Positions 22,893-33,010 of a stretch of DNA of 64,000 nt are shown here, piece after piece (within the stretch, counting starts at the first letter, position 1; the number at the start of each line of letters is the position of its first letter). The DNA is from a virus. Below the pieces are notes generated by a model, which was given only the letters and a program-made list of their open reading frames with translations, was not told the origin of the DNA and made no database searches. Location of the stretch: positions 186,001-250,000 of IMG/VR virus record IMGVR_UViG_3300023202_000383; one strand, 5' to 3'. The position numbers and the translations under genes are program-made.

Positions 22893-25800
22893 GTGGCAGA
22901 ACTTAAGGACTTCCATAACCCATCTTTTGTGGCGTGGCCACTATTTACTGACAGAACTGCCTATAAACCATTTGGGCAGCCTGTAATTCTTGTAGTGCCC
23001 CACGTCAGGGATGAAGAAGGCCGCAAATTTGCTAACAGCCTTCCCAGGCGAGTAAGCGTATGTATAGAAGAAGGCCCCGATCGGTGCCCAGTCGTCCAAA
23101 ACCCAGGCGTTTTTTCTCCAGATTTAGATATATTCACCGTAGACCTCAATGAGAGGCAATTACTAGATCGCAAGATAGATCTAAATACTGTACAATATAT
23201 AAATAGTGACGGAGATCTGCTCCCATCAGGGACGCAATGCGACCAAGCAGACATAGACAATAATGAGTGTCGATTTAGGTACACCACCAGAACTGGTTTA
23301 GTTGATGATATATTATTCCTGAGCCATGCCGATTATTTTGATCTATCGGACATATTGTTGCCGACTGATTCTCTGCCTCCCGGCTTATATAATTTAGTTT
23401 ATAAGGTTGATTTTAATGTAAGAAAAGTCAATGAAGACACTGACACATTTGTTTGTGTTGATCCAGATAATTTCAGAATCATCAGATCAACTTTCTTGTT
23501 CAATCATCCAGGAGACGTCCTCCTGCAGATGGTTAATGGAACGCCAGCTCTTTACTTTACTGGTGAGTCTCGGTCTGATGATGAATTAATAGAATTCTAT
23601 CGTCCGTTTTCGGATATACTGCAAGATATACACGATGAACAGAGATTTATCGAAGGCATAAATCATGTTTTTGATGTTCAATTCAATCTGATACCACACC
23701 TTGGCGCTTTGCTTGGGTGGGATATACCATATTTCCCGCGTTCGGCAGATAGTTTAAGGCGCGCTTTCCTTAGAAACACTGTCAGGTTCCAGAAGCTAAA
23801 GGGCACCAATCGTGTTGTCAGAGAATTGTTCGACCTGTTCGGATTCACTATAGATATCACCAACTTGTTCTGGTCCGCTGATGGATCGTCTTATGTTGGT
23901 CCTGGCGATTCTACAAAACCTGAATTCATAATAGAGAAAAAGCAGGTTATAACAACAGAGCCAGTCTTGACAGAATACGATCAAGACGGATTCGGCAATC
24001 TAAATGTGCCGTTGCTGCGCAGGCCCGCTGAGGACTCCATAACTGTCAGGTCTTTTTTGGTTGAAGAAGGATCAGCAGCTGATGAAGAGCTCAAGAAAAT
24101 AACTGGTGCATTGTCCGATGACATAGATAAATTCAATGACGAACTTAGGTCAGATGGGTGCGGCAATAGCCCAGCACAATCCATTCCGACAACGTTTATA
24201 CCGGTCACAATACCAGACGACGTAAGCACGGCAGTAGACAGTTTAGATGATGTGGCCGATCTTGATGGAGTTGCTGGCGATTCTACGATTTTTATCGGAG
24301 AAGATGGTAAAGCATCATCAATTAGGACGTCTAATCTTTCAACCGCACCGGTGTCGCTGACTAATATCAGGTTCGATTCAAACACCAACACTTTGTGTCT
24401 TGGGTTCGCTAGATATCTAGACTTCTCTGCTACTGGCACTGTCCTATATATTCTGGTGACCTATGGTTTTAATGACATAAGACCGCCAGAACAAATGGAG
24501 AACCTACAGTCTAATAGGTTCGACATAGATATAGTCTTCAAGAACGGCCAGCTTCCAGATTCTGAGCTTCTTGAATTCTTGATCGACATGTTGTTTAAGG
24601 TCAAGGCATTCCACTCGCTTTTGCGGGTTATCGGAATATCGTTTGATGATGAAACGATCGAAACGTACAATGTAAATGATTTGTGCGTCGGTGGTGACTT
24701 CTTGCAGAGATGTGACACTGACGCGGGCCAGTTGCAGGTTCCGCAAGAAGCCATAATACCGGAAGAATGCATACTGTCCTCCGACGATCCGTGTTTCACT
24801 ATTCTTGAAGAGACATATGGATTCAGGGAACAAGATTTTACCTATAGAGATAGAGTTTTAAGAGGTCTTGAACAAGAATTCAATGCCTATAAAGCCCTAG
24901 ACCCTAGAAATTGCAGGTTTACGCCTACCGGACAAGACAGGACCAAGGAGGACATAACTCAAGAAGTAGAGATCGAAGACGGCAAGAACACTTACTTTAC
25001 CCCACAAAGAGAGTCTCTGTGTGATCTCGACGGTGATGACTTCTGTTATAGCGGAAGGGTTGCAGATCAGCTAATATTTCAGCCAACTATTCCATTCGTG
25101 GAAGTGTCCAGATTCAAGAAGTGCAGATTGAATCTGGGCGTTGGAGTATATTACACTTATCCAGCTCCAGATTGTGGGGTAAAGGTTCCGGGATTGCACT
25201 CTAGAGGAAGAAGTCTTCTGGGAAATACCCAGATAACCACACATGGTGCTACTAGAATATTCGGCAAATTCGATTCTACAGACCCTCCGAGATCTCTTTT
25301 GTATTCGGAACGTGGTGATCCAAGATTTGACAATTTGTTGGGTAACCTCACTAGATCATATGATGGGCTAATACCACAGGAATCCCGCAGCCTCCATTTC
25401 TCGGATGCATTATATTTAGAGAATTCGGTGTTCGCCAATCGACATCTGGCCATTCAGAGATTCCCTCTTGATGTTGAGAAAGACAATTTAGCATTCGCCC
25501 AACACAGATTGCCGACACTCGGCAATCTCGAAAGCGATTTCACTCATTCAAGCTACAAGCTGAAACCACATGACGATGAATTAGAATGTGCATGCGAAAT
25601 AAGATTTCCTAATAGCCTAGATGCAGAAATAACGATTGGGACCGATGGCGACGAATATCTATCGTATGATGACGAGTCATTCGCCATAGAGGCCAATGGT
25701 CTTCCAGCTGATATCTCGTCGTTAGGAACGCACGACACATCGACTTTCATAAATGCCGATGATGTCACACACAAAGTTTATTTGCAGCACGACAATGCTG

Positions 25801-27206
25801 GACTGTTAGACTCTGGCTTTAATCCATTTTTCGATCAGAATCTAGGCCATCCGTCCATAGAATTAGAATCAGCCATCGATTCTGTGTGCGTAATTGAGAC
25901 AACCGATCGTCCGATATTTAATTCAGCTGGCGTGTGCTCTTCTGGCGATATTAGCGATTACTCTGATGGCTATCCGGCAGTAAGTGGCTACCTGATGACT
26001 GATTTGGATGATCAGGAATATTTCCCTGGCCTTAGTGACAAAGCCGCAGCTTGTTTAGAGAAGCTACTAGAAATTCCGGAAGAAATGGGCACTGGCTCTG
26101 ATATACTGTTCTTACTGTCATCGCACATATTTGTAAATGATGGCGACGCTAGGTTTGGATTTTATAGACCATTCAGATTAGATTGTGGGTGCTTAACAAT
26201 TGCGCCCGAATGTGATGAAGGCACTGGTGACTGCTTTGGTATTACCGTTCCTGATGACTGTCTTGGCGGAGCAGACTTTGACCAGGTAGAATTTGTAAAC
26301 GATAGAATGGCCCTTGAGGAGAATTTTGGTGCTAGGGATATATGCTTAGACGATCCAAATAGTAGCCTGTTCGAATTAAGACAATTACTAGACGGTACTG
26401 TGTCTCCTCGTGGAACACGAGGCGATGAGCCATTTCCACCGAACGGATCTTTTTCATTTAAAGACACATGGGGTACAATATTCGACGTCGAGTGGTCTAC
26501 TACCGGAAACATATTTGAAATATCAATAACCACTAAGGAGCCTAGAATATGGGGCGAATCTTCACTAGATGGTGAAGTTGACAGTGGGACTGTGTTTAGA
26601 AGGGGAATAAGAACAACTGTTGTTCAGAGATACAGAATCGTGGGGGACGAGTACGTGCTAATAGCGCATTCTTCGACTGCGCCGCCGCCTGTTCGAGGCG
26701 TGCCTGTAAGCTCAGATGTCGATCAAGACGTGATACAGTCTATAGATCTATTTGCACATTCCGGCAGAAATATATCATTCATTAATCCGTTCTTATTTAA
26801 CTTAGACTTTAGGATGCAAGATTGCTTCGGTGGACTCTCTATTCCTCTACATGAAGTTGATGAAGGACCGGCTTGGTCTGATGCAGACGACGACACAGAT
26901 GGATTTATATGGGCCGAACCGTGTGGGCTTGGTGGAACTGAACCTGGCGCACCTATAGGTGATTCTGATGTTACTGGGTTTGGATCTCTCGGCCCCATGT
27001 GCTGGTTGGATATATGGACCGAAGACGAAGAATGCGAATGTGCAATTATACCATCAAGTTCTAGCAGTGCAAGCAGCTCTAGCAGCTCTACTTCTAGTGC
27101 TAGCAGTTCGTCTAGTTCTGGTAGCAGCTCATCAGAATTTGATGTATGCGTGGAAATATTTGGGTCGTCAAGCTCTAGTGGGTCGTCGTCCAGTAGCTCG
27201 GCATAG
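22893..27206 (+). CDS. Large tail / baseplate protein with gpI-like domain and Ser-rich tail
   Basis: 1437 residues from a GTG with AGAGGA upstream. Residues about 225-320 hold FYRPFSDILQDIHDEQRF, HLGALLGWDIPYF, RRAFLRNTVRFQKLKGTNRV and FGFTIDI, the pattern of phage tail protein I (gpI of P2), which links baseplate and fibre. The rest is a long acidic, beta-rich and Cys-containing chain with domain-like blocks. The last 70 residues are nearly pure Ser with Ala and Gly, interrupted by EFDVCVEIFG. Probably a baseplate-to-fibre connector. First gene of a + strand late block. Confidence 0.75.
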   Translation: MAELKDFHNPSFVAWPLFTDRTAYKPFGQPVILVVPHVRDEEGRKFANSLPRRVSVCIEEGPDRCPVVQNPGVFSPDLDIFTVDLNERQLLDRKIDLNTVQYINSDGDLLPSGTQCDQADIDNNECRFRYTTRTGLVDDILFLSHADYFDLSDILLPTDSLPPGLYNLVYKVDFNVRKVNEDTDTFVCVDPDNFRIIRSTFLFNHPGDVLLQMVNGTPALYFTGESRSDDELIEFYRPFSDILQDIHDEQRFIEGINHVFDVQFNLIPHLGALLGWDIPYFPRSADSLRRAFLRNTVRFQKLKGTNRVVRELFDLFGFTIDITNLFWSADGSSYVGPGDSTKPEFIIEKKQVITTEPVLTEYDQDGFGNLNVPLLRRPAEDSITVRSFLVEEGSAADEELKKITGALSDDIDKFNDELRSDGCGNSPAQSIPTTFIPVTIPDDVSTAVDSLDDVADLDGVAGDSTIFIGEDGKASSIRTSNLSTAPVSLTNIRFDSNTNTLCLGFARYLDFSATGTVLYILVTYGFNDIRPPEQMENLQSNRFDIDIVFKNGQLPDSELLEFLIDMLFKVKAFHSLLRVIGISFDDETIETYNVNDLCVGGDFLQRCDTDAGQLQVPQEAIIPEECILSSDDPCFTILEETYGFREQDFTYRDRVLRGLEQEFNAYKALDPRNCRFTPTGQDRTKEDITQEVEIEDGKNTYFTPQRESLCDLDGDDFCYSGRVADQLIFQPTIPFVEVSRFKKCRLNLGVGVYYTYPAPDCGVKVPGLHSRGRSLLGNTQITTHGATRIFGKFDSTDPPRSLLYSERGDPRFDNLLGNLTRSYDGLIPQESRSLHFSDALYLENSVFANRHLAIQRFPLDVEKDNLAFAQHRLPTLGNLESDFTHSSYKLKPHDDELECACEIRFPNSLDAEITIGTDGDEYLSYDDESFAIEANGLPADISSLGTHDTSTFINADDVTHKVYLQHDNAGLLDSGFNPFFDQNLGHPSIELESAIDSVCVIETTDRPIFNSAGVCSSGDISDYSDGYPAVSGYLMTDLDDQEYFPGLSDKAAACLEKLLEIPEEMGTGSDILFLLSSHIFVNDGDARFGFYRPFRLDCGCLTIAPECDEGTGDCFGITVPDDCLGGADFDQVEFVNDRMALEENFGARDICLDDPNSSLFELRQLLDGTVSPRGTRGDEPFPPNGSFSFKDTWGTIFDVEWSTTGNIFEISITTKEPRIWGESSLDGEVDSGTVFRRGIRTTVVQRYRIVGDEYVLIAHSSTAPPPVRGVPVSSDVDQDVIQSIDLFAHSGRNISFINPFLFNLDFRMQDCFGGLSIPLHEVDEGPAWSDADDDTDGFIWAEPCGLGGTEPGAPIGDSDVTGFGSLGPMCWLDIWTEDEECECAIIPSSSSSASSSSSSTSSASSSSSSGSSSSEFDVCVEIFGSSSSSGSSSSSSA
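27026..27206 (+). repeat. Serine-codon low-complexity tract
   Basis: Irregular AGC/TCT/AGT/TCG repeats encode two Ser-rich runs at the C-terminus of the large tail protein. The codons are mixed rather than slipped copies, which suggests selection on the protein sequence. Confidence 0.6.
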
Positions 27207-27211
27207 TTACG

Positions 27212-27220
27212 GTAAATATA
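27212..27220 (+). promoter_or_regulatory. Candidate late promoter, GTAAATATA
   Basis: Third copy of the nonamer, 36 bases before the tail-fibre ATG, which also has an excellent AGGAGGT site. Confidence 0.4.
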
Positions 27221-27256
27221 CTTAAGATAAGTATTGTATACTAACAGGAGGTCTGA

Positions 27257-28537
27257 ATGACGCTTCCAGACAATAGAATTAGATACCCGGCTGGACTGGT
27301 TGATTTTGCTGGGGAAGTTGGTCTTACTGGGCAAGACCATGATAGTTATCCTCTGCAAAATACACAAGCTCGATTTGACTGGATGCGGCTAACCCTAATA
27401 GGTTTGTTGAGCAATCAGTCTTCTGTGGGTGATGAGCCAACACAATTCAGGCAAGGCACTACGTGGTTTGATCTTGATGGTGGGCCAGATGGTGCTATGA
27501 AAGTCCGGATAAGGGAAGGGTCGGACGGTACCTGGACAACTCTTGCAGATGTAATACTTCTTGAAACAGTTGACGGCACTGTATTCACTTTAAGCGAATT
27601 CTTTCAGCAAGTTGCATTAGAGAATGGTATTGGTGATGCTACCTTAGTCGAAGCCGACCCAAACTCTCCGCAGCTATCGGTGACATTTAATTCCGGTACT
27701 GGTCAATTTATTATCTCTTTCGACCAAACGGAAGTAGATCATAAATTTATTAAAAATTCCGGAACGAAAACGCATGCCCAGATAGATTCCCATATTGATA
27801 GCACTAGCAACCCGCACGGGGTCACAGCGACCCAAGTTGGCAAGGATACTGCACAATGGAATGCTAACAGGATTCTTGGTAATACGGTAGCTGGCACGCC
27901 GTTAGATGATGAGGTGTTAAGATATGATAATTCTTCTAGCCAATGGATCCCTGGTAAGATAAATAATGATAATATAGAATCTGGTAGCATAACTGGAGAC
28001 AACATAGCGTCTGGTACAATCGAGAACGAAAATCTCGCACCTGGTACAGCAAGACTAAAATTCCAGTTATTAGATGCTATAGAAGGAGCTTTCACCTCTG
28101 GCGAATGGATGGCGGGGTCGGAAGGCGATATGTCCAAGACGTTTGAAATCGTCTTATCCGACATAATTAGTGCGGGCGGAGGTAGTGGTTCTGGATTTGC
28201 GTTTTCTGATATTTCGATGTTCTGGGTAGATATCGAGTTTGACATAAGTACTGGAGGCGTATTGCCAGCCAGTTGCCAACTTCGTCAATTCAGCGATTCG
28301 GTTGTTGTTGGCAGCGGTGGTTCCGGGACTGGCGGAGGCCCTGTTCTTGAGAGCTTTGACACTATTTATGAGATAGGATCGACTGCTGGTACTGCACCAG
28401 ATTCTATTACAAAATTCAGAACAACTATATTGGTTCCAAGGATTGAGAACAGCAGATTAAGATTCCAACTGTACTCAGACGACGCGAACTTTTCGGAACT
28501 CAAGTTCGCTGTGGTCGGAATAATGTCATACTTCTAA
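27257..28537 (+). CDS. Tail fibre-like protein
   Basis: 426 residues. Block HAQIDSHIDSTSNPHGVTAT then QVGKDTAQWNANRILGNTV at about 170-215 matches the block in the 680 protein. A short SGSITGDNIASGTIENENLA repeat follows, as in collar or fibre shafts, then a beta-rich tip with a Gly-rich loop. Probably a fibre that docks onto the same partner as the 680 protein. The stop overlaps the next ATG. Confidence 0.7.
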   Translation: MTLPDNRIRYPAGLVDFAGEVGLTGQDHDSYPLQNTQARFDWMRLTLIGLLSNQSSVGDEPTQFRQGTTWFDLDGGPDGAMKVRIREGSDGTWTTLADVILLETVDGTVFTLSEFFQQVALENGIGDATLVEADPNSPQLSVTFNSGTGQFIISFDQTEVDHKFIKNSGTKTHAQIDSHIDSTSNPHGVTATQVGKDTAQWNANRILGNTVAGTPLDDEVLRYDNSSSQWIPGKINNDNIESGSITGDNIASGTIENENLAPGTARLKFQLLDAIEGAFTSGEWMAGSEGDMSKTFEIVLSDIISAGGGSGSGFAFSDISMFWVDIEFDISTGGVLPASCQLRQFSDSVVVGSGGSGTGGGPVLESFDTIYEIGSTAGTAPDSITKFRTTILVPRIENSRLRFQLYSDDANFSELKFAVVGIMSYF

Positions 28538-28923
28538 TGGTTACTGCAGAACAGTTAGCCGAAATTATAGAGGAGATAGATCCATCCGCTAGAGAATGGG
28601 TCTATAACAGATATTGTAGGCATTGCGGTAGATATTTATACTCTGATTCTGAATGCAACAAATGTGGTTCGCCAGCAGTCGATCCAGTGACTAGACCGTT
28701 GCCATTTCAAACATCTGCTACTGCCATTGAAAAATTAGTTGTATGGGCTAAGAAGATGGCTAAAAATGATGTTGATGCTGAGATTATACATAATATAAAA
28801 TCTATCGTATATAAGTGGTACGATGTCGATGATGGTTCGTTTTCTAAGGATCCGAAAAAACATCATCAAGACATAATTGAATCAGTATATGACCACTTGA
28901 ACCAGCATGATAGAACAAGTTAG
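28537..28923 (+). CDS. Zinc-ribbon small protein
   Basis: 128 residues. YCRHCGRYLYSDSECNKCGS gives two CxxC pairs in a short zinc ribbon near residues 27-44; the rest is helical. It starts in a TAATG overlap with the fibre gene and overlaps the glycosyltransferase gene by 17 bases. Function unknown. Confidence 0.6.
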   Translation: MVTAEQLAEIIEEIDPSAREWVYNRYCRHCGRYLYSDSECNKCGSPAVDPVTRPLPFQTSATAIEKLVVWAKKMAKNDVDAEIIHNIKSIVYKWYDVDDGSFSKDPKKHHQDIIESVYDHLNQHDRTS

Positions 28924-30730
28924 AATCTTAAGGGCCGGACCCAACAAGCATACTAAACAGGTATCTGCGAGGCGCGAGTGGGTTCCTGATGTATCAATAA
29001 TAACGTCAGTATATAATGGCGATCAATTTATTAAGCAGTTTCTCGATGATATTATAAGACAAAGCATTTTTAATAAATGCGAACTTATAATGCTGAATTG
29101 CAACTCTCCAGGCTATGAAGACGCAATCATTAGGCATTATGCAAAAGAGCATAAGAATATTATATATAAGAAATTAGACCATGATCCAGGCATATACAAC
29201 GCTTGGATCATGGGTATAAAAATGGCTAGGGGTAGATATATCACAAATGCTAATCTCGACGACAGGAAGCACCCCCAGAATCTTGAAATCCTTAGGGATG
29301 AACTAGATAACAACCCATCATATGATATTGTATGCGGTTTGACAAAGACTACGCCAATACCAAATGAGATGTGGGAGGATGTAAAATCCAACATAGTATG
29401 GTGGAGAGATGCACCTAATAACATAACAGTTGACTCATTGTTCAGAAAAGAAGACGGAGACATCGTTGGCAACAATGTTATACATTGCATGCCGATGTGG
29501 AGGAAGAAATTACATGCCAAATTTGGATATTTCGAAGAGTCGGAATACGGCACATTCTCTGATTGGGCTTTTTGGCTAAAATGTCTTTCTGGTGGTGCGC
29601 GGGCCAGAAAACTTAATCAAGTTATTGGTGTATACTTAGAAGATCCTGCGTCACACGGACATAGGAATTATGATTATAATATAGTCAACAAGATTATAGA
29701 TGAATATTGTATAAAAGGCAGATCGATAGGGTCGAAGATGAAGTCGGTCTATCATATTGAACACCATTATGATAGAAAATTAAATCTTGGGCAAGAAACA
29801 TTAAAACACATATATGGAGAACACCGGTCTGGGTGGTCATATGCCATGAGTAGCCTCGTGTCTCTTCACACTGCAAATGGTGTCGCGCTCGACCCTTTCA
29901 TAGAGAAGAAATTTAACTGGGGAAACAGCCCTGGTGATCTTAGGAACAATCACTCGCCGCACAATTACCCTTGGGTTGGATTTATTCACAACCCACCAAA
30001 TATGCCATGGTGGTTCCAATATGACCAATCGCCGCACGCAATATTTACTATGGAAAGCTGGAAGCAGAGTATGTTGCATTGCAAAGGCTTGTTCTGCTTG
30101 TCTAAATATCACAAAGATTGGCTAGAGACTAAGCTTGATGTGCCGGTGTGCAATCTCTACCATCCAACTGAGTTCCCAGAAGAAAAATTCGATTTAAATA
30201 GATATGCCGCAAATCAAGACAAGAAAATCATTCAAATTGGCTGGTGGCTTAGAAAACTAAATTCTATATATATGCTCCCAACTAAGAAGTTAAAAAGAGC
30301 GGTGTTGATGCCTAACAAACCATATGTGGCTGAACTGTACAGGAAAGAGAGGGCGGTCAATAACCTTAATGTAGATGAGTCCACGGCAGAGAAAATTTCA
30401 TTTGTTCCCAATAAATTATATGACTCACTTTTGGCTAGCAATCTTGTATTCGTTGATCTGTATGACTCAAGTGCTAATAACGCTGTTATTGAATGCATTG
30501 CTAGGAATACTCCAATAGTGGTCAGGCGAGTACCGGCTGTAATCGAATATCTTGGCGAGGGCTATCCACTCTATTTCGATTATTTAGATGACGCAGCTGC
30601 AAAAGCTGAGAATTTCGAATTAGTATCAGAAGCCCATCAATACCTGTGCGACAATCCTATAAAGGAAAAGTTAACTAGAGAGTATTTTCTAGAATCGTTC
30701 GCTGAGTCAGAGATATATAAGTCATTATGA
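28907..30730 (+). CDS. Two-domain glycosyltransferase (GT2 + GT-B type)
   Basis: 607 residues. Residues about 27-230 are GT2: VSIITSVYNGDQFIKQFLDD, LDHDPGIYNAWIMGI and TNANLDDRKHP with the metal-binding acids. From about 340 a GT-B-like domain follows: WVGFIHNPP, LFCLSKYHKDW, and NNAVIECIARNTPIVVRRVP with the donor-binding Glu. Such fusions add two sugars in turn. It follows tail genes, so the target may be the virion or the host surface. Confidence 0.75.
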   Translation: MIEQVRILRAGPNKHTKQVSARREWVPDVSIITSVYNGDQFIKQFLDDIIRQSIFNKCELIMLNCNSPGYEDAIIRHYAKEHKNIIYKKLDHDPGIYNAWIMGIKMARGRYITNANLDDRKHPQNLEILRDELDNNPSYDIVCGLTKTTPIPNEMWEDVKSNIVWWRDAPNNITVDSLFRKEDGDIVGNNVIHCMPMWRKKLHAKFGYFEESEYGTFSDWAFWLKCLSGGARARKLNQVIGVYLEDPASHGHRNYDYNIVNKIIDEYCIKGRSIGSKMKSVYHIEHHYDRKLNLGQETLKHIYGEHRSGWSYAMSSLVSLHTANGVALDPFIEKKFNWGNSPGDLRNNHSPHNYPWVGFIHNPPNMPWWFQYDQSPHAIFTMESWKQSMLHCKGLFCLSKYHKDWLETKLDVPVCNLYHPTEFPEEKFDLNRYAANQDKKIIQIGWWLRKLNSIYMLPTKKLKRAVLMPNKPYVAELYRKERAVNNLNVDESTAEKISFVPNKLYDSLLASNLVFVDLYDSSANNAVIECIARNTPIVVRRVPAVIEYLGEGYPLYFDYLDDAAAKAENFELVSEAHQYLCDNPIKEKLTREYFLESFAESEIYKSL

Positions 30731-31434
30731 AAATAACAGCCATAACTTTGTCAGTTAATTATGGTGATATTTTAAAAATGACTTTGTTGCATATGCTCGA
30801 TCAGTTTGATTCAGTATATGTAGTTACCGACGAGCAGGATCGTTATACTAGGTCTTTAGCGCGTCGTTTAAATGCAAATCTTGTCGAGACCAACATATTT
30901 TATGATGGCGGAGCTAAATTTAATAAATCTAAAGCAATAAATTTAGCATATAGACTGGCAGATGCAAATGAATGGGTCGCACTAATAGATGCAGATATCA
31001 TGCTGCCAGAAAACTTTAGAGATATTGCCAACAATCATATATGCAATATCGACCACTTATACTCAGCACCAAGGGTGGTTTATAATACATATGAAGACCT
31101 GATCAACAATAATTACTCTAAAGACAATCTCGGTAAAAAGACCGGCTGGGGATACTTACAAATATTCCACCCAAAATGCCCAAAAATAAATAAATATCAA
31201 TTATATAATGAGAGATATCACGACGCTAGTAGTGGTGATGTAGAATTTCGATATCAATGGGGCGAAGACGAAATAATAACTTTGCCGATTGTCTTGAAGC
31301 ACTTGGGGCCAGTAAAATCAAACTGGAGTGGTAGGAGGGCACCTGAATTTAGCCCGCCAAAAACATGGAAAGATTCTATTTCAAAGCTTCGGCCTGCATT
31401 GCTTCCACCCTTGCTAGATGCAGATCGTGCTTAG
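30727..31434 (+). CDS. Glycosyltransferase, GT-A type
   Basis: 235 residues. [20 protein letters not shown], an early VYVVTDEQD strand, [14 protein letters not shown] and [15 protein letters not shown] with the DAD metal motif. ATGA overlap with the two-domain transferase implies joint action. The last 20 residues run antisense into gmd. Confidence 0.72.
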   Translation: MKITAITLSVNYGDILKMTLLHMLDQFDSVYVVTDEQDRYTRSLARRLNANLVETNIFYDGGAKFNKSKAINLAYRLADANEWVALIDADIMLPENFRDIANNHICNIDHLYSAPRVVYNTYEDLINNNYSKDNLGKKTGWGYLQIFHPKCPKINKYQLYNERYHDASSGDVEFRYQWGEDEIITLPIVLKHLGPVKSNWSGRRAPEFSPPKTWKDSISKLRPALLPPLLDADRA

Positions 31435-32386
31435 TCATATCCTCAATCAATTCTTTGAATCCATATTTTGGCTTCCATCCTAGTTTGTCTTTAGCTTTCG
31501 ATGGATTACCTATTAATCTTTCGACCTCTGTTGGTCTTAGATATCTTTCAGCAGTGTCGACGTGGCTTGTTGGATCAATATCTAAGTAATTGAAAGCTAT
31601 ATCTACAACTTCTTTGACTGAATGGTCCTCGCCTGTAGCTATTACATAATCACCTGGTTCGTCTTGTTGAAGCATCAGCCACATTGCTTCAACATAATCC
31701 CTGCTATGGCCCCAATCCCGCCTAGCATCTAAATTTCCTAGATATAGCTTATTCTGCAGCCCATGTTTTATTCTTCCAGCTGCCCTTGTTATCTTGCGTG
31801 TAACAAATGTTTCTCCACGCCGTGCGCTTTCATGGTTGAATAAAATTCCACAATTTATGTGCATCCCGTAACCTTCTCTATAATTTGTAGCTATATTGTG
31901 AGCATATAATTTAGCAGCAGCATATGGGCTTCTGGGATTAAATGGGGTAGATTCATCAGCTGGTTCTGATAGACTACCATACATTTCGCTACTTGACGCT
32001 TGATAAAATCTTATATCTTTCTTTGTCCTTTCTTTGTACGCCCTTATAGCTTCTAGGAGCTTTAGCGTACCTATACCCACGACCTCGCCAGTATACACAG
32101 GCTGCAAGAAAGATACTTTCACGTGGCTTTGAGCGGCCAGGTTGTATACTTCATCGGGTTCGAGATGGTTTATAAGATTCGAGAGAGACCCAGCGTCGGT
32201 CACATCGCCATAATGCAAATGTAGTCGCTCATGGCCAAATATGTGGTCAATTCTATCTGTGTTGAACGTAGATGCTCTTCTAATTATGCCGTGAACTTCG
32301 TAGTCCTTTTCTAGAAGCAATTCTGCTAGGAAAGACCCATCCTGGCCCGATATCCCACTTATAAGCGCAGTTTTCTGAGGCACCAA
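31376..32386 (-). CDS. gmd: GDP-mannose 4,6-dehydratase
   Basis: 336 residues. [20 protein letters not shown] is the NAD(P)-binding GxxGxxG, IIRRAST follows, and [12 protein letters not shown] holds the YxxxK catalytic pair. [17 protein letters not shown] and [18 protein letters not shown] are diagnostic of GMD. It converts GDP-mannose to GDP-4-keto-6-deoxymannose, the precursor of GDP-fucose, rhamnose or perosamine. No fcl/GDP-fucose synthase is in the window. The palindrome at 32402 lies 16 bases before its start. Confidence 0.95.
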   Translation of the reverse strand: MVPQKTALISGISGQDGSFLAELLLEKDYEVHGIIRRASTFNTDRIDHIFGHERLHLHYGDVTDAGSLSNLINHLEPDEVYNLAAQSHVKVSFLQPVYTGEVVGIGTLKLLEAIRAYKERTKKDIRFYQASSSEMYGSLSEPADESTPFNPRSPYAAAKLYAHNIATNYREGYGMHINCGILFNHESARRGETFVTRKITRAAGRIKHGLQNKLYLGNLDARRDWGHSRDYVEAMWLMLQQDEPGDYVIATGEDHSVKEVVDIAFNYLDIDPTSHVDTAERYLRPTEVERLIGNPSKAKDKLGWKPKYGFKELIEDMTKHDLHLARVEAMQAEALK

Positions 32387-32401
32387 ATTCTCCTAATTCG
32401 C

Positions 32402-32420
32402 GGTTTCCACGGTGGAAACC
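32402..32420. promoter_or_regulatory. Palindrome GGTTTCCACGGTGGAAACC, copy 2
   Basis: Perfect 9-base arms around a central G, between gmd and a small membrane protein gene. Fifteen bases are identical to the palindrome before the sulfotransferase at 5993. Candidate operator or RNA hairpin linking glycan genes. Confidence 0.5.
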
Positions 32421-32432
32421 AAAATAACAATC

Positions 32433-32537
32433 TTATTTCTTATTACTCTTGGAGCCTGCGATCAAGCATATTACGCCAAACAGAATAATTAGTGATGATA
32501 TCGCAACGCATGCCAAGATGAACGCTTCGTCATTCAC
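32433..32537 (-). CDS. Small single-span membrane protein
   Basis: 34 residues, GTG start in a GTGA overlap with the upstream gene. FILACVAISSLIILFGVICL is a hydrophobic span and the C-terminus is SKSNKK. Too short to assign; holin-like or inhibitor roles are possible but unsupported. Confidence 0.5.
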   Translation of the reverse strand: MNDEAFILACVAISSLIILFGVICLIAGSKSNKK

Positions 32538-32977
32538 AGCTTACGCATCTTACAATGTTTGATCAAATTGATGTTGTCCGGTGTCGTCAGAAAGGTCCCG
32601 TCTTTATTGACAAAACCTATCATATCTTCTCCGAGGACACTCGGGATCTTGAAAGCTTCTTTGGGATTTGCCACGATTGTGCAATGCTCAAATGATGCAT
32701 CAGACCCGACCGTCAAGCAGCAGCATTTATGCTTGTCAGAACCCCTCGGAGGTCTAGAAGCACTGCTCAGCATAATCAGGTCGACGTTATCGATATCGGT
32801 AGAATGGACCCCGTCTCTGCATTCCCACACGAAGGTCTTTTTATAAAGTGATCTAACGCCTTTTGGCGTCTTGCCGGGTGGATATATCGATACGTTTTCG
32901 AACGGGGTACCAGCAATAACCGCTAATTTAGCTTTTGTCTTTTTCATTTCTTTATATTTTCTCTCGGACATAAACAT
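32534..32977 (-). CDS. Hypothetical phage protein
   Basis: 147 residues from the ATG at 32977 (a further ATG is two codons downstream). KKTFVWECRDG, SRPPRGSDKHKCCCLTVG with a CCC cluster, and GEDMIGFVNKDGTFLTTP. No family recognised. Its start region is divergent from the DPxFDP gene at 33011. Confidence 0.5.
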   Translation of the reverse strand: MFMSERKYKEMKKTKAKLAVIAGTPFENVSIYPPGKTPKGVRSLYKKTFVWECRDGVHSTDIDNVDLIMLSSASRPPRGSDKHKCCCLTVGSDASFEHCTIVANPKEAFKIPSVLGEDMIGFVNKDGTFLTTPDNINLIKHCKMRKL

Positions 32978-33010
32978 TTTCTTTTGCGACGTGGCGTGAC
33001 ACAACCGTTC

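Noticed and set aside
28907-28960. tRNA remnant at the start of the 28907 glycosyltransferase
   Set aside because: The N-terminus (MIEQVRILRAGP) resembles translated tRNA ends, but no acceptor or T arm pairs on either strand.
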